Shown here piece after piece: positions 46,174 through 55,787 of a DNA stretch of 64,000 bases (positions are counted from its first letter, which is position 1; the number at the start of each line of letters is the position of its first letter). A program made the position numbers and the translations under genes. Source of the DNA: Saprospiraceae bacterium (GTDB lineage Bacteria > Bacteroidota > Bacteroidia > Chitinophagales > Saprospiraceae); contig JADJRO010000001.1 in NCBI GenBank assembly GCA_016712145.1, positions 2,294,501-2,358,500 on the forward strand, given 5' to 3'. The notes below the pieces were generated by a model. It made no database searches and was not told where the DNA came from. It saw nothing but the letters and a program-made list of their open reading frames with translations.

Positions 46174-47256
46174 ATGGATCCAGCGTTTCGCGATCAACTC
46201 AAACAGGCTGCTCAGGACAGTTTAAACTGGCTCCTTACAAGTTACCATCATTTTGGACAAGGTGGGTTCCCACACAGTCGTTGGATGTACCTACCGTCTT
46301 TTTTAGCTTGGCAAAAGGATTATCCAGAAACAAGTGGTTACCTTATTGAAAATTTGCTTTCAACTAAAAATGCAGAAGCAATATCCGTAGGAATTGCATG
46401 TACTCATTGGTTGCAATCCATCCAATCAAAAGATGGATTTTATCATTCGGGTGTTGACTTTAAAACTAAAAGTGCTTTTAACACTGCCCAAATTTTATTT
46501 GGTCTTGACGCGGCTTATAAATTCTCCCCCGATCCTGGTATTTTTCTTACCTTGGAAAAATCGTATGATGCATTACTAAATAACATTGATGATGCGCAGG
46601 GTATTTTTAAATCTCACTTATATCAACCCGGCTATTTTGCAAGCTATTACAGTCGTAGCATTTGGCCTCTTTTACAAATTGATCAAACATACTTTAACAA
46701 TACGAAACAAGAGCATTTAAATAAATCCTTGAATTATTTATTTAAAAATAAAAACGAATTCGGATTTTTTAATAACTGTGGTTTTGAACCGAATAAACGT
46801 GCACTGAGCCATCCAGTAGCCTATGCATTGGAAGGATTTCTGGAATCTGCCATCCTGCTAAATGATCAACACATTGAAAAATATATACTTGAAATATTAA
46901 ATCGAATCTGCGATCAAATCCATTCACATCATAAGATCCCAGCTTATTATGAAAATAATATAACAGGTGATTACTCATTTATCTGTGTTACCGGCCAAAT
47001 TCAAATTTGTATATTATTGTTAAAAGCATATCAAAGGACCTATCAAAATCACTATAAAGAAGCAGCCGAACAACTTATTCCATCCATACTTCAATGGCAA
47101 ATAAAATCAGGATCTGCAGAACATAAAGGAGCGTTTCCATCCTCTATACCCATTTGGAAAAATTATTTTCCGTTTCGCTATACCAATTGGACGGTAAAAT
47201 TTTTTCTGGATCTATGTCAACTTTGGGATGAAATAGATGTCAGGGAAGAGGGCTGA
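46174..47256 (+). CDS. Alpha/alpha-toroid protein, putative glycan-processing
   Basis: 360 residues, no signal peptide. It is built of repeated helical hairpins with short aromatic-rich loops (QAAQDSLNWLLTSYHH, YFASYYSRSIWPLLQID, KNEFGFFNNCGFEPN, HPVAYALEGFLESAILL), the six-hairpin toroid of glycoside hydrolases, lyases and C5-epimerases. HPVAYALEG-like segments are found in VpsJ-type polysaccharide biosynthesis proteins. It is divergent from the glycan operon, 71 bases from its start, so a role in editing or modifying that glycan is plausible. The catalytic acid is not identified. Confidence 0.5.
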   Translation: MDPAFRDQLKQAAQDSLNWLLTSYHHFGQGGFPHSRWMYLPSFLAWQKDYPETSGYLIENLLSTKNAEAISVGIACTHWLQSIQSKDGFYHSGVDFKTKSAFNTAQILFGLDAAYKFSPDPGIFLTLEKSYDALLNNIDDAQGIFKSHLYQPGYFASYYSRSIWPLLQIDQTYFNNTKQEHLNKSLNYLFKNKNEFGFFNNCGFEPNKRALSHPVAYALEGFLESAILLNDQHIEKYILEILNRICDQIHSHHKIPAYYENNITGDYSFICVTGQIQICILLLKAYQRTYQNHYKEAAEQLIPSILQWQIKSGSAEHKGAFPSSIPIWKNYFPFRYTNWTVKFFLDLCQLWDEIDVREEG

Positions 47257-47340
47257 AAGGCTGAAGGGCTGGAGGGCTGTTAGACTATTAGACTGATAGA
47301 CTATTAGACTATTGGACAATTAGACTATTAGACTGTTAGC
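47251..47340. repeat. Simple tandem repeats: GGGCTGAA and 9-bp TTAGACTAT units
   Basis: After the toroid gene, a run of GGCTGAA(A/G)G-type units (47251-47279) is followed by about six imperfect copies of a 9-base unit TTAGACTAT (47280-47340). Such arrays change length easily by slippage. Confidence 0.8.
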
Positions 47341-47361
47341 TTAAGGGCTACAAGCCACATT

Positions 47362-47397
47362 TACTGACTTCTGACTACTAATTCCTGACTATTGATT
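47362..47397. repeat. TGACTACTAATT/TGACTATTGATT dispersed repeat
   Basis: ACTGACTTCTGACTACTAAT followed by TCCTGACTATTGATTTTG, of the same family as 13826 and 54295. Confidence 0.6.
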
Positions 47398-47419
47398 TTG
47401 GCTGAATACTGATTTTGTC

Positions 47420-50400
47420 TTATCTCAATATGACCATTTTACCAAAATCATTTTTGAAATACTGATCTGTATGGGTATCAAATTTATCCCAGGATTTGTT
47501 ATTTCTTTCTTTTACAATAAAACGGTATAGATAAACTCCATTCGCCAATTTTTCACCAAATTGATCTGTGCCATTGTATTCAAAATGGGTCATGTGCGTT
47601 CCAATTGCTAGCGGACCTAATTCATCTTTGGTAATTTCACGAACCAATTTGCCAGAAATCGTAAGGATCTGAATCATATAATTTTCAGGAAGCGCATCCC
47701 CTGTCAAGGTATACACAAAGCGTGTTTTATTCACAAACGGATTGGGATAATTAAATAAATTTCCAACCGATGATTTTTTTACAATTGTAAAATCCACTTG
47801 ATAATCCTGATCCGTGGCTGAATTTCCAGAACCGTCAATTGCATTGACATATAAGGTGTGGATTCCATCCAATTTAAAGTCGCCTTGGATTATAGCTTTT
47901 ACGGTCTTACTGTTTCCTCCTGCAGGTACAAATTGCACTTGTTGATTTGCAAAATAAACACGTTGTGGTGTGGCACCTGGTTCCTTAATCCGAATTGTAA
48001 ACACACTGGTATCGTTTAAGAGCAAATCCTTGTTTTCATCTTGCAGACTAATTTCAATATGTGATTTACTGGAAACGATTTCAGCATTAAATATTTTTAA
48101 TCGATCAAAAGTAACATCCATGTAAGGTTTCAACTTATCACGCCGTACGAAAAATGGGATAATGGCAGTATTATTAAAGGTATTCAACTCTGCCTGATCA
48201 TTGTTTGGATTTAACTCAATAAACAATTTATAAGCGCCATATATTTTTGAAGAATTAAAACTAAACGGAATTTTTTGGAAAGCCAAACTTGCCATGGAGG
48301 CGAACCGTTTGTAAGTTACTATTTGCTGATTGCTTTGACTTACAACCGTAAATTTTACCAACAAACTATCCATATCTGCTGCACCGATATTTTGTGCCAG
48401 AATTTCCAAATCCAATACATCCCCTTGATTAATGGTATCCTTCGCTTTTTTATAATATTTACTTGGATTGAAGGCCGCATCCGGCAGCCCCTTGTAAAGC
48501 ACACGCCAATAATCCAATTCCGGGGTTGATCGCTTAAGGGTATCAGACGTTTTCCATTCAAGTTTTAATTTGGGGAACTGTGCAGAACTTACACTCGATA
48601 AATCATATAATTTATCTGTTATTGGACCCACGAGTTTGGTTTCATTTCCAAAAGCATCAACACCATAAATGTTTATTTCCTGTACATCTTCAGCTCCATT
48701 AAAGTTTTTATAATCCCACAAAAAGTTTGACCAGGATTTTGCAGGACCAATAATTCTGGATTGCACAAATCCTGAAGTTTGCGGAATGGTAAAAGAATGA
48801 GAAATTTCATTTTCATCCATAAAGTTTCCAATACTTTCCTTTACTTCAAACTCTGGTCTTCCTTTTCGGAATAACATGATGTACGGCACAGAGCTGAAAG
48901 ATCTTAAACTTCGAATTTCCTTTGCACCAAAACGTTCCAATACGGTGTATAAATTATTCGGGCCATCCGATTCCCATAACTCTGGATAATATGAATTTTG
49001 ATATTGTGTCATTGTGCTAAAAATCACAACGTGATCGTTTGGAATATACTGCTCTAAAAATTGAATTAATGCAGCACGTTCTGCCTGACTGGAAGTCTTA
49101 AATACAAAAAATGGTTTATTTATATAACCAGGATGATTCAAACTATTAAAATCTCCACCACTTTGATTAATCCACATTTTTCCGGTAATTGGATCAAATA
49201 CATTGACAACAATCCCTGAAAAATCCGAACTGTAATTCCAATAATCATAATCAGCTGCTACATCGGTGCCAACATATACTCGAGGTCTGATGTACGTTGG
49301 CAATTCAATGTATCCATTATTTGCACGAATTTCTACAAAGGATTCAGCATATTTAAACTGGCGATCCGGTTCGTTTAAATTCATTTTATAAAAATCGTTT
49401 TTCTTATGTTGAAAATAATGCGATTGATTCCATCCAGCTGAACTTCCCGGTACGTAAATGAATGATGAATTTCTCCATGCGAAGACTCCTGATCCAGTGC
49501 TGTCGGGTGCAATTCTCCAATAATACACGCGGTCTGGCATTAAATTAACATTGGGTGTCCAGCTAATTACTCCACCGGTTTGTTGAATTTGTGTTGACAG
49601 TTTCAATGCGCTATTGAAATATTCTGTAGTATCCAATTCAATAAAATAGCTTCCACTTGCAGCCAGTGTGTTGCCATTTGAAGCAATCAATTTTAAATTG
49701 TCTTCACTGACTATTGAAAATTCCTGAGGAAAAACTGGACGAGCTTCATTTCCAAAAATATACAAACTATATCCGCGTTGTCCTTGAATAATTAATTCAT
49801 TATTATTTTCTGCATCGGCTAAAGGTCCTTCAGCCAATTCATTGGCTCCGTCCAATTTAACATAAATACTATTGTAACCTATCGATTCTTCACCATTCAT
49901 TGGAATTTTAACACTAACAAGGCGACGGGTTGATGGAGTGGCAATTTTGAAAACGGTTACAGGAACAATTTTACCATTTGCCTGACGGATATCAATATTT
50001 ATCAGAATGCTATCCTTTGTATAAGCGCCCAAATTGACAACTTCAAAATTAATTTCAAATTCTTTCTGATTATTAAATACGAGTGCAGGATTCGTTCGGA
50101 CCGATTTAGCATCAATGGTATAATCCTGGAATGTATTCACATTCAATTTTACAGCCGGATCTCCATTAAAACTTGTAGAATAGGCTTGAGTCAATAATCG
50201 TTCTCCGCCCTGGGACCTCATATTGTGATAGGTCTCTCGGATGGCATCTCCGATCGTACCGCCATAAAATTTAGTACCAATTTGCTTATAAAATTCCGAA
50301 CCATAAACTCCCAAAATATCTGGAAAACCTGCAGTGGTATTTGCCAGATAAACAATGGAGCCTTTTTCAGGTGCAAGGTTGTGATCTTCACTGATGGATC

Positions 50401-52408
50401 GATTGGGTGCAAACATCGAACCAGCATAACAACCCATAGCCATAAATAAATGATATCTGTCCTTGTTTTTATATGAATCTACATTCTCCAAATTAAAATC
50501 CAGACGGATTGCCGCTGAATGTCCCATAAATGCAATGATCGAGCTTCCTTCATTGATTGAATTTTTCAATTTCTCACTATTAGCTACCTCGATGGTACTG
50601 CTACTTTGTTTATAAAATGTTTGAACATTGGCTCCAAATAAATTATCCTCAATTACTTGTTCCATACCATTTAACTGGCCACTTATCTGTGTATAGATAC
50701 TTGGATCACCTCCTGATAAATGAACGATGCGTTTCTCCCATTCTTTTTCTTCGATGGTATGATTTGCAGTACGCAAATAATTTTCATGAGACTTGACTTT
50801 GTTTAAATAATTTTTAATTTCTGTGCCATTGATAACCGGCAATCTTCCAAATGAACAAAGTGCATCATTTTGGCTATTTGTGACCAGCATAATGTCTGCA
50901 GCTGGTGAAGAAAAAGTTGGTACAAAAAAGAAATTGGGGTCCACGCCATTTTTACGGTAATAAGGATACTCCAAACCTTTTCCAATAACCAAACAATAAT
51001 TTAAATTTGACCAGATCGTTTTTGCAAACTGCACAAAGTTTTTTACAGCCAATGGATGTGTATGAATTCCATATGCAAATACATCGTATAATGCTTCAAC
51101 ATTTATTAGAGCCACTTTGTAAGCACCCCCTGCCTGTGATGCCCTGTAATCTGCATATTCCTGCACATAATTCGATCCGTGGCCATCATCCGTTAAGTTA
51201 GGATGATAGAGTATTAAATAATTATAGTCTCCAGGTTTGATATCCAAAAAATCCATTGTTTGCAAACCAGAAATCGATTTGATGGATGAAGTATTAAATA
51301 ATATCAGTTCGCGCTCGGTAGCTGATTCCGGAATGGTAATTTTATAGATACCATTTGCTTCCCGGATACTTTTTAAATAAAAATTATTTGTAATATCGTA
51401 TACAAACATTTCAGTTCCACCATCAAAATCTTCAATTTCAAGATATTTTCGTATTGGACCAGGACCAATTTTAATTTTTGCATATTTATTTTGGTCAAAA
51501 ACGAATTCTGCAGGATAGGTGTATTCAAGGGTAGCAACTACTATTTGGTCTTCTGGATTTGAAACGGCCTCTATACCCAGGCGCATGGATTCATTTAAGT
51601 CTGCAGTACTACGATTAATTTCTTTTATACGAACCTTATATCCTGCAAACAAATCATCATCAATGGCTTGTCCATCAAGTAAAAAATTTAATTTATGTGC
51701 AGAATTATCCTCTCCATAACCTCCAATGCGCGCTGTAATCTTTGTATTAGGTCCTGCTTTAAATAAATGTTTAAATTTTAAGTCAAATTCACGACTCTTG
51801 AAATGATCTGTAGCAAATCCCTGACACCCATCAAATAAAGGAAATTTTTGTGCATTGCCATAACCAACTCCTCGTTTAAATGATATCTCAGTGAAAACAT
51901 CTAAATGTGTATTTAAATAATACAAATCTTTTGGCAAAGGTGCTGATAAATCATTTTCAATTTTTTCAACTACATTGGAATTGATTGTATGATCCCAAGT
52001 CAAATAATACGATGCCGTATCATTGTGCATACTGTATTCTGGATTCATTAAGACAGTTGGATCTGCAAACAAAGGCGCATCCAATTCAGCTCTGTTTTTC
52101 TTTCCATAAAATAAGAGGTAATCATCCGTTCCCATCAAGCCTTCGGTTGAGCGAATTAATTTCACATCCTGAGCTAAACAGATCAAATGCAATCTGTTGA
52201 TTTCAACTGCTCCAAGTGGAAAACCGGCCTGATGCAAATCCTGATAGCTGATTTTGTAAACCCCATCTTCGGTAATCTTAAATTTAAGATAGGTCTGATT
52301 GGAACGGATCCATTCATTGCCATAAAGGGCTTGACCCTGAAATTGCATTTGAGCAAAAACAGCGTTCGCAGCAAAGAGTAAAAAAATCAATAAAATTGAA
52401 CGAATCAT
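47420..52408 (-). CDS. porU2: Large C25 gingipain-like protease of the T9SS sortase (PorU2) type
   Basis: I place the start at 52408 (MIRSILLIFLLFAANAVFAQ, a clean signal peptide); the ATG at 52450 overlaps the -7 element. The product has about 1662 residues. An N-terminal beta domain (GQALYGNEWIRSNQTYLKFK) is followed by a C25 caspase-fold protease domain (about 420-790) with the catalytic His630 (FMGHSA) and Cys660 (MGCYAG). Beta modules follow, and a FlgD-like T9SS C-terminal domain ends the protein (NYPNPFVNKTRFVYTL, then NGVYLYRF). PorU cleaves the sorting domains of T9SS cargo; this long form is usually called PorU2. The other T9SS parts (PorT, SprA, GldKLMN) are not in the window. Confidence 0.85.
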   Translation of the reverse strand: MIRSILLIFLLFAANAVFAQMQFQGQALYGNEWIRSNQTYLKFKITEDGVYKISYQDLHQAGFPLGAVEINRLHLICLAQDVKLIRSTEGLMGTDDYLLFYGKKNRAELDAPLFADPTVLMNPEYSMHNDTASYYLTWDHTINSNVVEKIENDLSAPLPKDLYYLNTHLDVFTEISFKRGVGYGNAQKFPLFDGCQGFATDHFKSREFDLKFKHLFKAGPNTKITARIGGYGEDNSAHKLNFLLDGQAIDDDLFAGYKVRIKEINRSTADLNESMRLGIEAVSNPEDQIVVATLEYTYPAEFVFDQNKYAKIKIGPGPIRKYLEIEDFDGGTEMFVYDITNNFYLKSIREANGIYKITIPESATERELILFNTSSIKSISGLQTMDFLDIKPGDYNYLILYHPNLTDDGHGSNYVQEYADYRASQAGGAYKVALINVEALYDVFAYGIHTHPLAVKNFVQFAKTIWSNLNYCLVIGKGLEYPYYRKNGVDPNFFFVPTFSSPAADIMLVTNSQNDALCSFGRLPVINGTEIKNYLNKVKSHENYLRTANHTIEEKEWEKRIVHLSGGDPSIYTQISGQLNGMEQVIEDNLFGANVQTFYKQSSSTIEVANSEKLKNSINEGSSIIAFMGHSAAIRLDFNLENVDSYKNKDRYHLFMAMGCYAGSMFAPNRSISEDHNLAPEKGSIVYLANTTAGFPDILGVYGSEFYKQIGTKFYGGTIGDAIRETYHNMRSQGGERLLTQAYSTSFNGDPAVKLNVNTFQDYTIDAKSVRTNPALVFNNQKEFEINFEVVNLGAYTKDSILINIDIRQANGKIVPVTVFKIATPSTRRLVSVKIPMNGEESIGYNSIYVKLDGANELAEGPLADAENNNELIIQGQRGYSLYIFGNEARPVFPQEFSIVSEDNLKLIASNGNTLAASGSYFIELDTTEYFNSALKLSTQIQQTGGVISWTPNVNLMPDRVYYWRIAPDSTGSGVFAWRNSSFIYVPGSSAGWNQSHYFQHKKNDFYKMNLNEPDRQFKYAESFVEIRANNGYIELPTYIRPRVYVGTDVAADYDYWNYSSDFSGIVVNVFDPITGKMWINQSGGDFNSLNHPGYINKPFFVFKTSSQAERAALIQFLEQYIPNDHVVIFSTMTQYQNSYYPELWESDGPNNLYTVLERFGAKEIRSLRSFSSVPYIMLFRKGRPEFEVKESIGNFMDENEISHSFTIPQTSGFVQSRIIGPAKSWSNFLWDYKNFNGAEDVQEINIYGVDAFGNETKLVGPITDKLYDLSSVSSAQFPKLKLEWKTSDTLKRSTPELDYWRVLYKGLPDAAFNPSKYYKKAKDTINQGDVLDLEILAQNIGAADMDSLLVKFTVVSQSNQQIVTYKRFASMASLAFQKIPFSFNSSKIYGAYKLFIELNPNNDQAELNTFNNTAIIPFFVRRDKLKPYMDVTFDRLKIFNAEIVSSKSHIEISLQDENKDLLLNDTSVFTIRIKEPGATPQRVYFANQQVQFVPAGGNSKTVKAIIQGDFKLDGIHTLYVNAIDGSGNSATDQDYQVDFTIVKKSSVGNLFNYPNPFVNKTRFVYTLTGDALPENYMIQILTISGKLVREITKDELGPLAIGTHMTHFEYNGTDQFGEKLANGVYLYRFIVKERNNKSWDKFDTHTDQYFKNDFGKMVILR

Positions 52409-52443
52409 AGATAAAATTGAATTTTTGGGTAGATAATCAACTG

Positions 52444-52451
52444 CAAACATA
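52444..52451 (-). promoter_or_regulatory. -7 element of porU2
   Basis: On the reverse strand TATGTTTG fits TAnnTTTG; CTTTA lies about 20 bases further upstream, near the -33 position. The predicted transcript starts near 52437, inside the frame of the longer ORF, which supports the start at 52408. Confidence 0.45.
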
Positions 52452-52505
52452 TTAAATATTTTTATAATATTTAAAGCTAGAATTGAATTTTTTACCTTTA
52501 TTCCG

Positions 52506-53582
52506 TTGGAAGCCTTGCTAGTCTATGTTGGTTTTGGATGTTTGGGAATTTTCTCAATGTATTGGTTATTGATTTACAATAGATTAACTCAAGTACATCA
52601 AAAACCAATTCCAGAGAATTGGCCGTCTGTGAGTATTATAATTTGTGTTCGAAATCAATTATCAGAATTTAAACACAACGTTCATTTGTTTCTGGAACAG
52701 GATTATCCTCATTTCGAACTTTTGATCGTTGATGACGATTCAACGGACGGATTAGAAGCCTGGATTCATGAAATTTCTAAATTCACTGATAAAATCAGTT
52801 ATTTTAAAAACCAAAAAACACAGGAAGGGAAAAAACAAGCACTTACTTTAGGCATTTCGAATGCAAAATTTGACTGGTTGGCACTGACAGATGCAGATTG
52901 TAAACCTACTGGACCTATGTGGTTAAAATCGATGGTAGCTTGTTTAAATAACAATCAAAAAATCATTCTTGGCTATGCACCCTATCAATTTACACCGGGT
53001 ATTTTAAACCGATTCATTCGTTTCGAATGCTGTTTCAATGCATTACAGTATTTGTCTGCATCTCAAGCTGGTTTTCCATATATGGGTAGCGGTCGAAATT
53101 TAATGTATCACAAAACTGTTTTCAACCCTATTGCTTTGCAAAACGAAAAAATCTATGGTGACGATGACCTTTTAATCAATGCTGTTTCTGATTCTAAGAA
53201 TACAACGAATTGTTTAATACCGGATTCATTTATTTGCAGTGAAGCTAAAAGGACGTACGCAAGGTATTTTAAACAACGATGGCGGCATTATGCAGCATCG
53301 CTTCATTACAATTTGATATCGAGCACGCTGTTACTGATATATTTCAGCTCTTTTATTGGTCTATACTTTTGTATTATCCTATTGATTTATTATAAAAACT
53401 ATTTCACAGCATCTTCGTTGTATGTTTGTCACTTGCTTGTGAGTTGGCCTGTATTTTATACTAAATTGAAAATTATTAAAGAAAAAGGACTTAGTGGCTA
53501 TTTTCCTATATTGCAAGTTTTATATTGCATTCATTTAATTTTACAATTTCCATTTCTTTGGATCAAAAAAAAGCATTGGTAA
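52506..53582 (+). CDS. Glycosyltransferase family 2, membrane-bound
   Basis: 358 residues. The frame opens with TTG (52506), which is needed to keep the N-terminal membrane helix (LLVYVGFGCLGIFSMYWLLI). GT2 motifs follow: SVSIIICVRNQ, LIVDDDSTDG (DDD), LALTDADC (DxD), and YMGSGRNLMYHK. Two C-terminal membrane helices (about 285-335). It uses an activated sugar on the cytoplasmic face. It is 1 base from rsmG, with which it probably shares a transcript, and divergent from porU2. Confidence 0.85.
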   Translation: MEALLVYVGFGCLGIFSMYWLLIYNRLTQVHQKPIPENWPSVSIIICVRNQLSEFKHNVHLFLEQDYPHFELLIVDDDSTDGLEAWIHEISKFTDKISYFKNQKTQEGKKQALTLGISNAKFDWLALTDADCKPTGPMWLKSMVACLNNNQKIILGYAPYQFTPGILNRFIRFECCFNALQYLSASQAGFPYMGSGRNLMYHKTVFNPIALQNEKIYGDDDLLINAVSDSKNTTNCLIPDSFICSEAKRTYARYFKQRWRHYAASLHYNLISSTLLLIYFSSFIGLYFCIILLIYYKNYFTASSLYVCHLLVSWPVFYTKLKIIKEKGLSGYFPILQVLYCIHLILQFPFLWIKKKHW

Positions 53583-54212
53583 ATGGATACGATTGATCGC
53601 TATTTTCCGGATATTACAAGTGTTCAGCGTTCGAATTTTTTGAAATTAAAAGTGCTGTACGAGGAACAAAACGCTAAAATTAATGTCATATCCAGAAAAG
53701 ATATGGAGTCATTCTACTTGCATCATGTATTGCATTCCTTAACGATAACTGCATTCGTAAATTGGAATTCCAAATGCAGACTATTGGATTTAGGTACCGG
53801 CGGCGGATTTCCTGCAATTCCATTGGCAATTTACTATCCGGAAATACAGTTTACTGCAATAGATGGTACTGGTAAAAAAATTAAAGTGCTTACTGAAATT
53901 GCGGAACAATTGGGATTAAAAAATTTAAAAGCAATGCATCTTCGCGCTGAAGACTGCAAGGAAAAATTTCATTTTATTGTGAGTCGAGCCGTTTGCAGTT
54001 TGGATCAATTGATTCAATATTCAAAACCTTTATTGTTGCGTGATGCTGTAACTGCCTTACCCAATGGAGTCCTGGCATATAAAGGCGGTGATCTCACGGA
54101 AGAAATTCGTGAAATTAAAAAGAAGGCTTATTTTGAAACCTATGACATCCATCAAAAATTTCCTGAAGCTTACTTTCAGGAAAAAAAATTAGTGTATTTG
54201 CAATTGCATTGA
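53583..54212 (+). CDS. rsmG: 16S rRNA (guanine527-N7)-methyltransferase
   Basis: 209 residues. The RsmG/GidB layout is complete: N-terminal helices NFLKLKVLYEEQNAKINVIS and HHVLHSLT, then the SAM-binding motif LLDLGTGGGFPAIPL, then ELRAEDCKEKF-like acid motif (HLRAEDCKEKFHFIVSRAV). It methylates G527 in the 530 loop of 16S rRNA. It directly follows the GT2 gene (ends 53582, starts 53583). High confidence. Confidence 0.96.
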   Translation: MDTIDRYFPDITSVQRSNFLKLKVLYEEQNAKINVISRKDMESFYLHHVLHSLTITAFVNWNSKCRLLDLGTGGGFPAIPLAIYYPEIQFTAIDGTGKKIKVLTEIAEQLGLKNLKAMHLRAEDCKEKFHFIVSRAVCSLDQLIQYSKPLLLRDAVTALPNGVLAYKGGDLTEEIREIKKKAYFETYDIHQKFPEAYFQEKKLVYLQLH

Positions 54213-54231
54213 TTAATACAATACTACAATG

Positions 54232-54590
54232 CTGCAATTCTGAAATAATGGAACAATAAACCTATGCAAAATTTGTGAATTTGCCTTATCTGCTTTACTG
54301 ACTCCTGACTACTAACTGTTGACTATTGATTGGAAGTCTGAAGGTTGATTCTGCAATGCTACATTGCTGCAATTCTGAAATAATGGAATAATGAACCTAT
54401 GCAAAATTTGTGAATTTGCCTTATCTACTTTACTGACTACTAACTGTTGACTATTGATTGGAAGTCTGAAGGTTGATTCTGCAATGCTACAATGCTACAA
54501 TTCTGAAAAAAATTGAATAATGAACCTATGCAAAATTTGTGAATTTGCCTTATCTGCTTTATGACTCCAGACTAAAGACTACAAACTAAA
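54232..54590. repeat. Three tandem copies of a 128-135 bp unit
   Basis: Unit 1 is 54232-54366, unit 2 is 54367-54494, unit 3 starts at 54495 and is shorter and more degenerate. Each begins CT(G/A)CAATTCTGAAA, contains AACCTATGCAAAATTTGTGA and ATTTGCCTTATC, and carries the dispersed TGACTACTAACTGTTGACTATTGATTG repeat (units 1 and 2). Units 1 and 2 end with GGAAGTCTGAAGGTTGATT and CAATGCTACA. No start codon in any frame gives a useful product. Confidence 0.85.
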
Positions 54591-54726
54591 TTAGGAAACC
54601 GCATATTCAATGAACTTATAAATAAGGGTTCCACGCAAAAATCCAATAGAATACCAACATGAAATACGCAGTTCTGCGTAGTACATTTCAGCAGATTTGC
54701 CTATTAATTTGGGAAATACTTGGTGG

Positions 54727-54734
54727 TAATTTTG
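54727..54734 (+). promoter_or_regulatory. Candidate -7 element of the cytochrome gene
   Basis: TAATTTTG fits TAnnTTTG, 41 bases before the ATG at 54775. A TTTG (54708-54711) lies 15 bases upstream, closer than the usual 19-21. Confidence 0.35.
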
Positions 54735-54774
54735 TTACTCAAAACAATTCAATTTTCACCAAAAAAAGGCACAT

Positions 54775-55767
54775 ATGAAAAAAATAATCAAAACGCTAAA
54801 ATGGACAGGTCTGATCCTGTTGTTAATCTGCATAGGTTTGATTGTTTATGTCCAATTAAATTGGCAAAAAACACTTAATGCTCCCTATCCAGAAATAGCT
54901 GCCAGCACAGATTCTGCAGTCATTGCCAGGGGAAAATATTTGGCTTATGGGCCTGCACATTGCGGCACGTGTCATGTTCCCATGGACAAATATTTGGAAG
55001 TTGAAAAAGGGGATTTAATTCCTTTGAGTGGTGGATGGGAATTATCAATTCCTCCGGGTACGTTTCGTGCGCCAAATATTACACCTGATAAAGAAACAGG
55101 TATCGGAAATTTAACCGATGGTGAAATTGCAAGAACACTGCGCTACATGGTAGGATATGATCATCGTTTCATTGCCCCGTTTATGTCTTTTCGCAATTTG
55201 AGTGATGAAGATTTAACGGCTATTGTTTCATTTTTAAAATCACAAACACCCGTGAAGCATCAGGTAAAACGCAGTGAATTGACTTTTCTTGGCAAAGCAT
55301 TGGCAGCATTCAATTTAATCAAGGCTGAAGGGCCCGATGGAATACCACCCAAATCAATAATTAGAGATACCAGTATTAGCTATGGGAAATACCTGGCCAA
55401 TTCTGTTGCAGATTGTGTTGGCTGTCATACAAACCGGGACTTGAAAACAGGTGAATTTATTGGAAAACCTTTTGCTGGTGGAATGTTTTATGAAGCAGAT
55501 GCGTTGAGTGAGGGTGTCGCATTTATCTCTCCTAACTTAACACCGCATCCAACAAGCGGAATCATGTCTGAATGGGGAGAAAATGCATTTGTTGCACGAT
55601 TTAGAGCTGGACGTGTTCATAAAACAAGTCCAATGCCTTGGGGCTCATTCAGTCGAATGGATGATTTGGATTTAAAAGCACTATACCGTTATTTAAACTC
55701 TTTAGAACCCGTTGATAATAAAATTGAAAAAACCGTACTACTTGCTAATACAAAAACAACCCATTAA
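54775..55767 (+). CDS. Membrane-anchored dihaem cytochrome c
   Basis: 330 residues. An N-terminal membrane anchor (GLILLLICIGLIVYVQL) is followed by two c-type haem domains: C63-G-T-C66-H67 and C214-V-G-C217-H218. Methionine-rich stretches (APFMSFRNLSDEDL and SPMPWGSFSRMDDL) hold the likely sixth ligands. The pattern (G-x-Y-L-A, CxxCH, NIT(P)D, LTDGEIARTLRYM) is that of small electron carriers related to alcohol-dehydrogenase cytochrome subunits. It would pass electrons in the periplasm. It is followed 20 bases later by the cupin gene. Confidence 0.88.
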   Translation: MKKIIKTLKWTGLILLLICIGLIVYVQLNWQKTLNAPYPEIAASTDSAVIARGKYLAYGPAHCGTCHVPMDKYLEVEKGDLIPLSGGWELSIPPGTFRAPNITPDKETGIGNLTDGEIARTLRYMVGYDHRFIAPFMSFRNLSDEDLTAIVSFLKSQTPVKHQVKRSELTFLGKALAAFNLIKAEGPDGIPPKSIIRDTSISYGKYLANSVADCVGCHTNRDLKTGEFIGKPFAGGMFYEADALSEGVAFISPNLTPHPTSGIMSEWGENAFVARFRAGRVHKTSPMPWGSFSRMDDLDLKALYRYLNSLEPVDNKIEKTVLLANTKTTH

Positions 55768-55787
55768 TATTTTATAAATAGTATACT

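Larger units (their letters stand above)
54213..54774. other. Intergenic region with three tandem copies of a long repeat
   Basis: 562 bases, no gene. Bases 54232-54590 form a triplicated unit (next entry). The remainder is the cytochrome promoter region (54600-54774). Confidence 0.7.

Noticed and set aside
54232..54590. Insertion sequence
   Set aside because: No transposase frame and no terminal inverted repeats; it is a tandem repeat.
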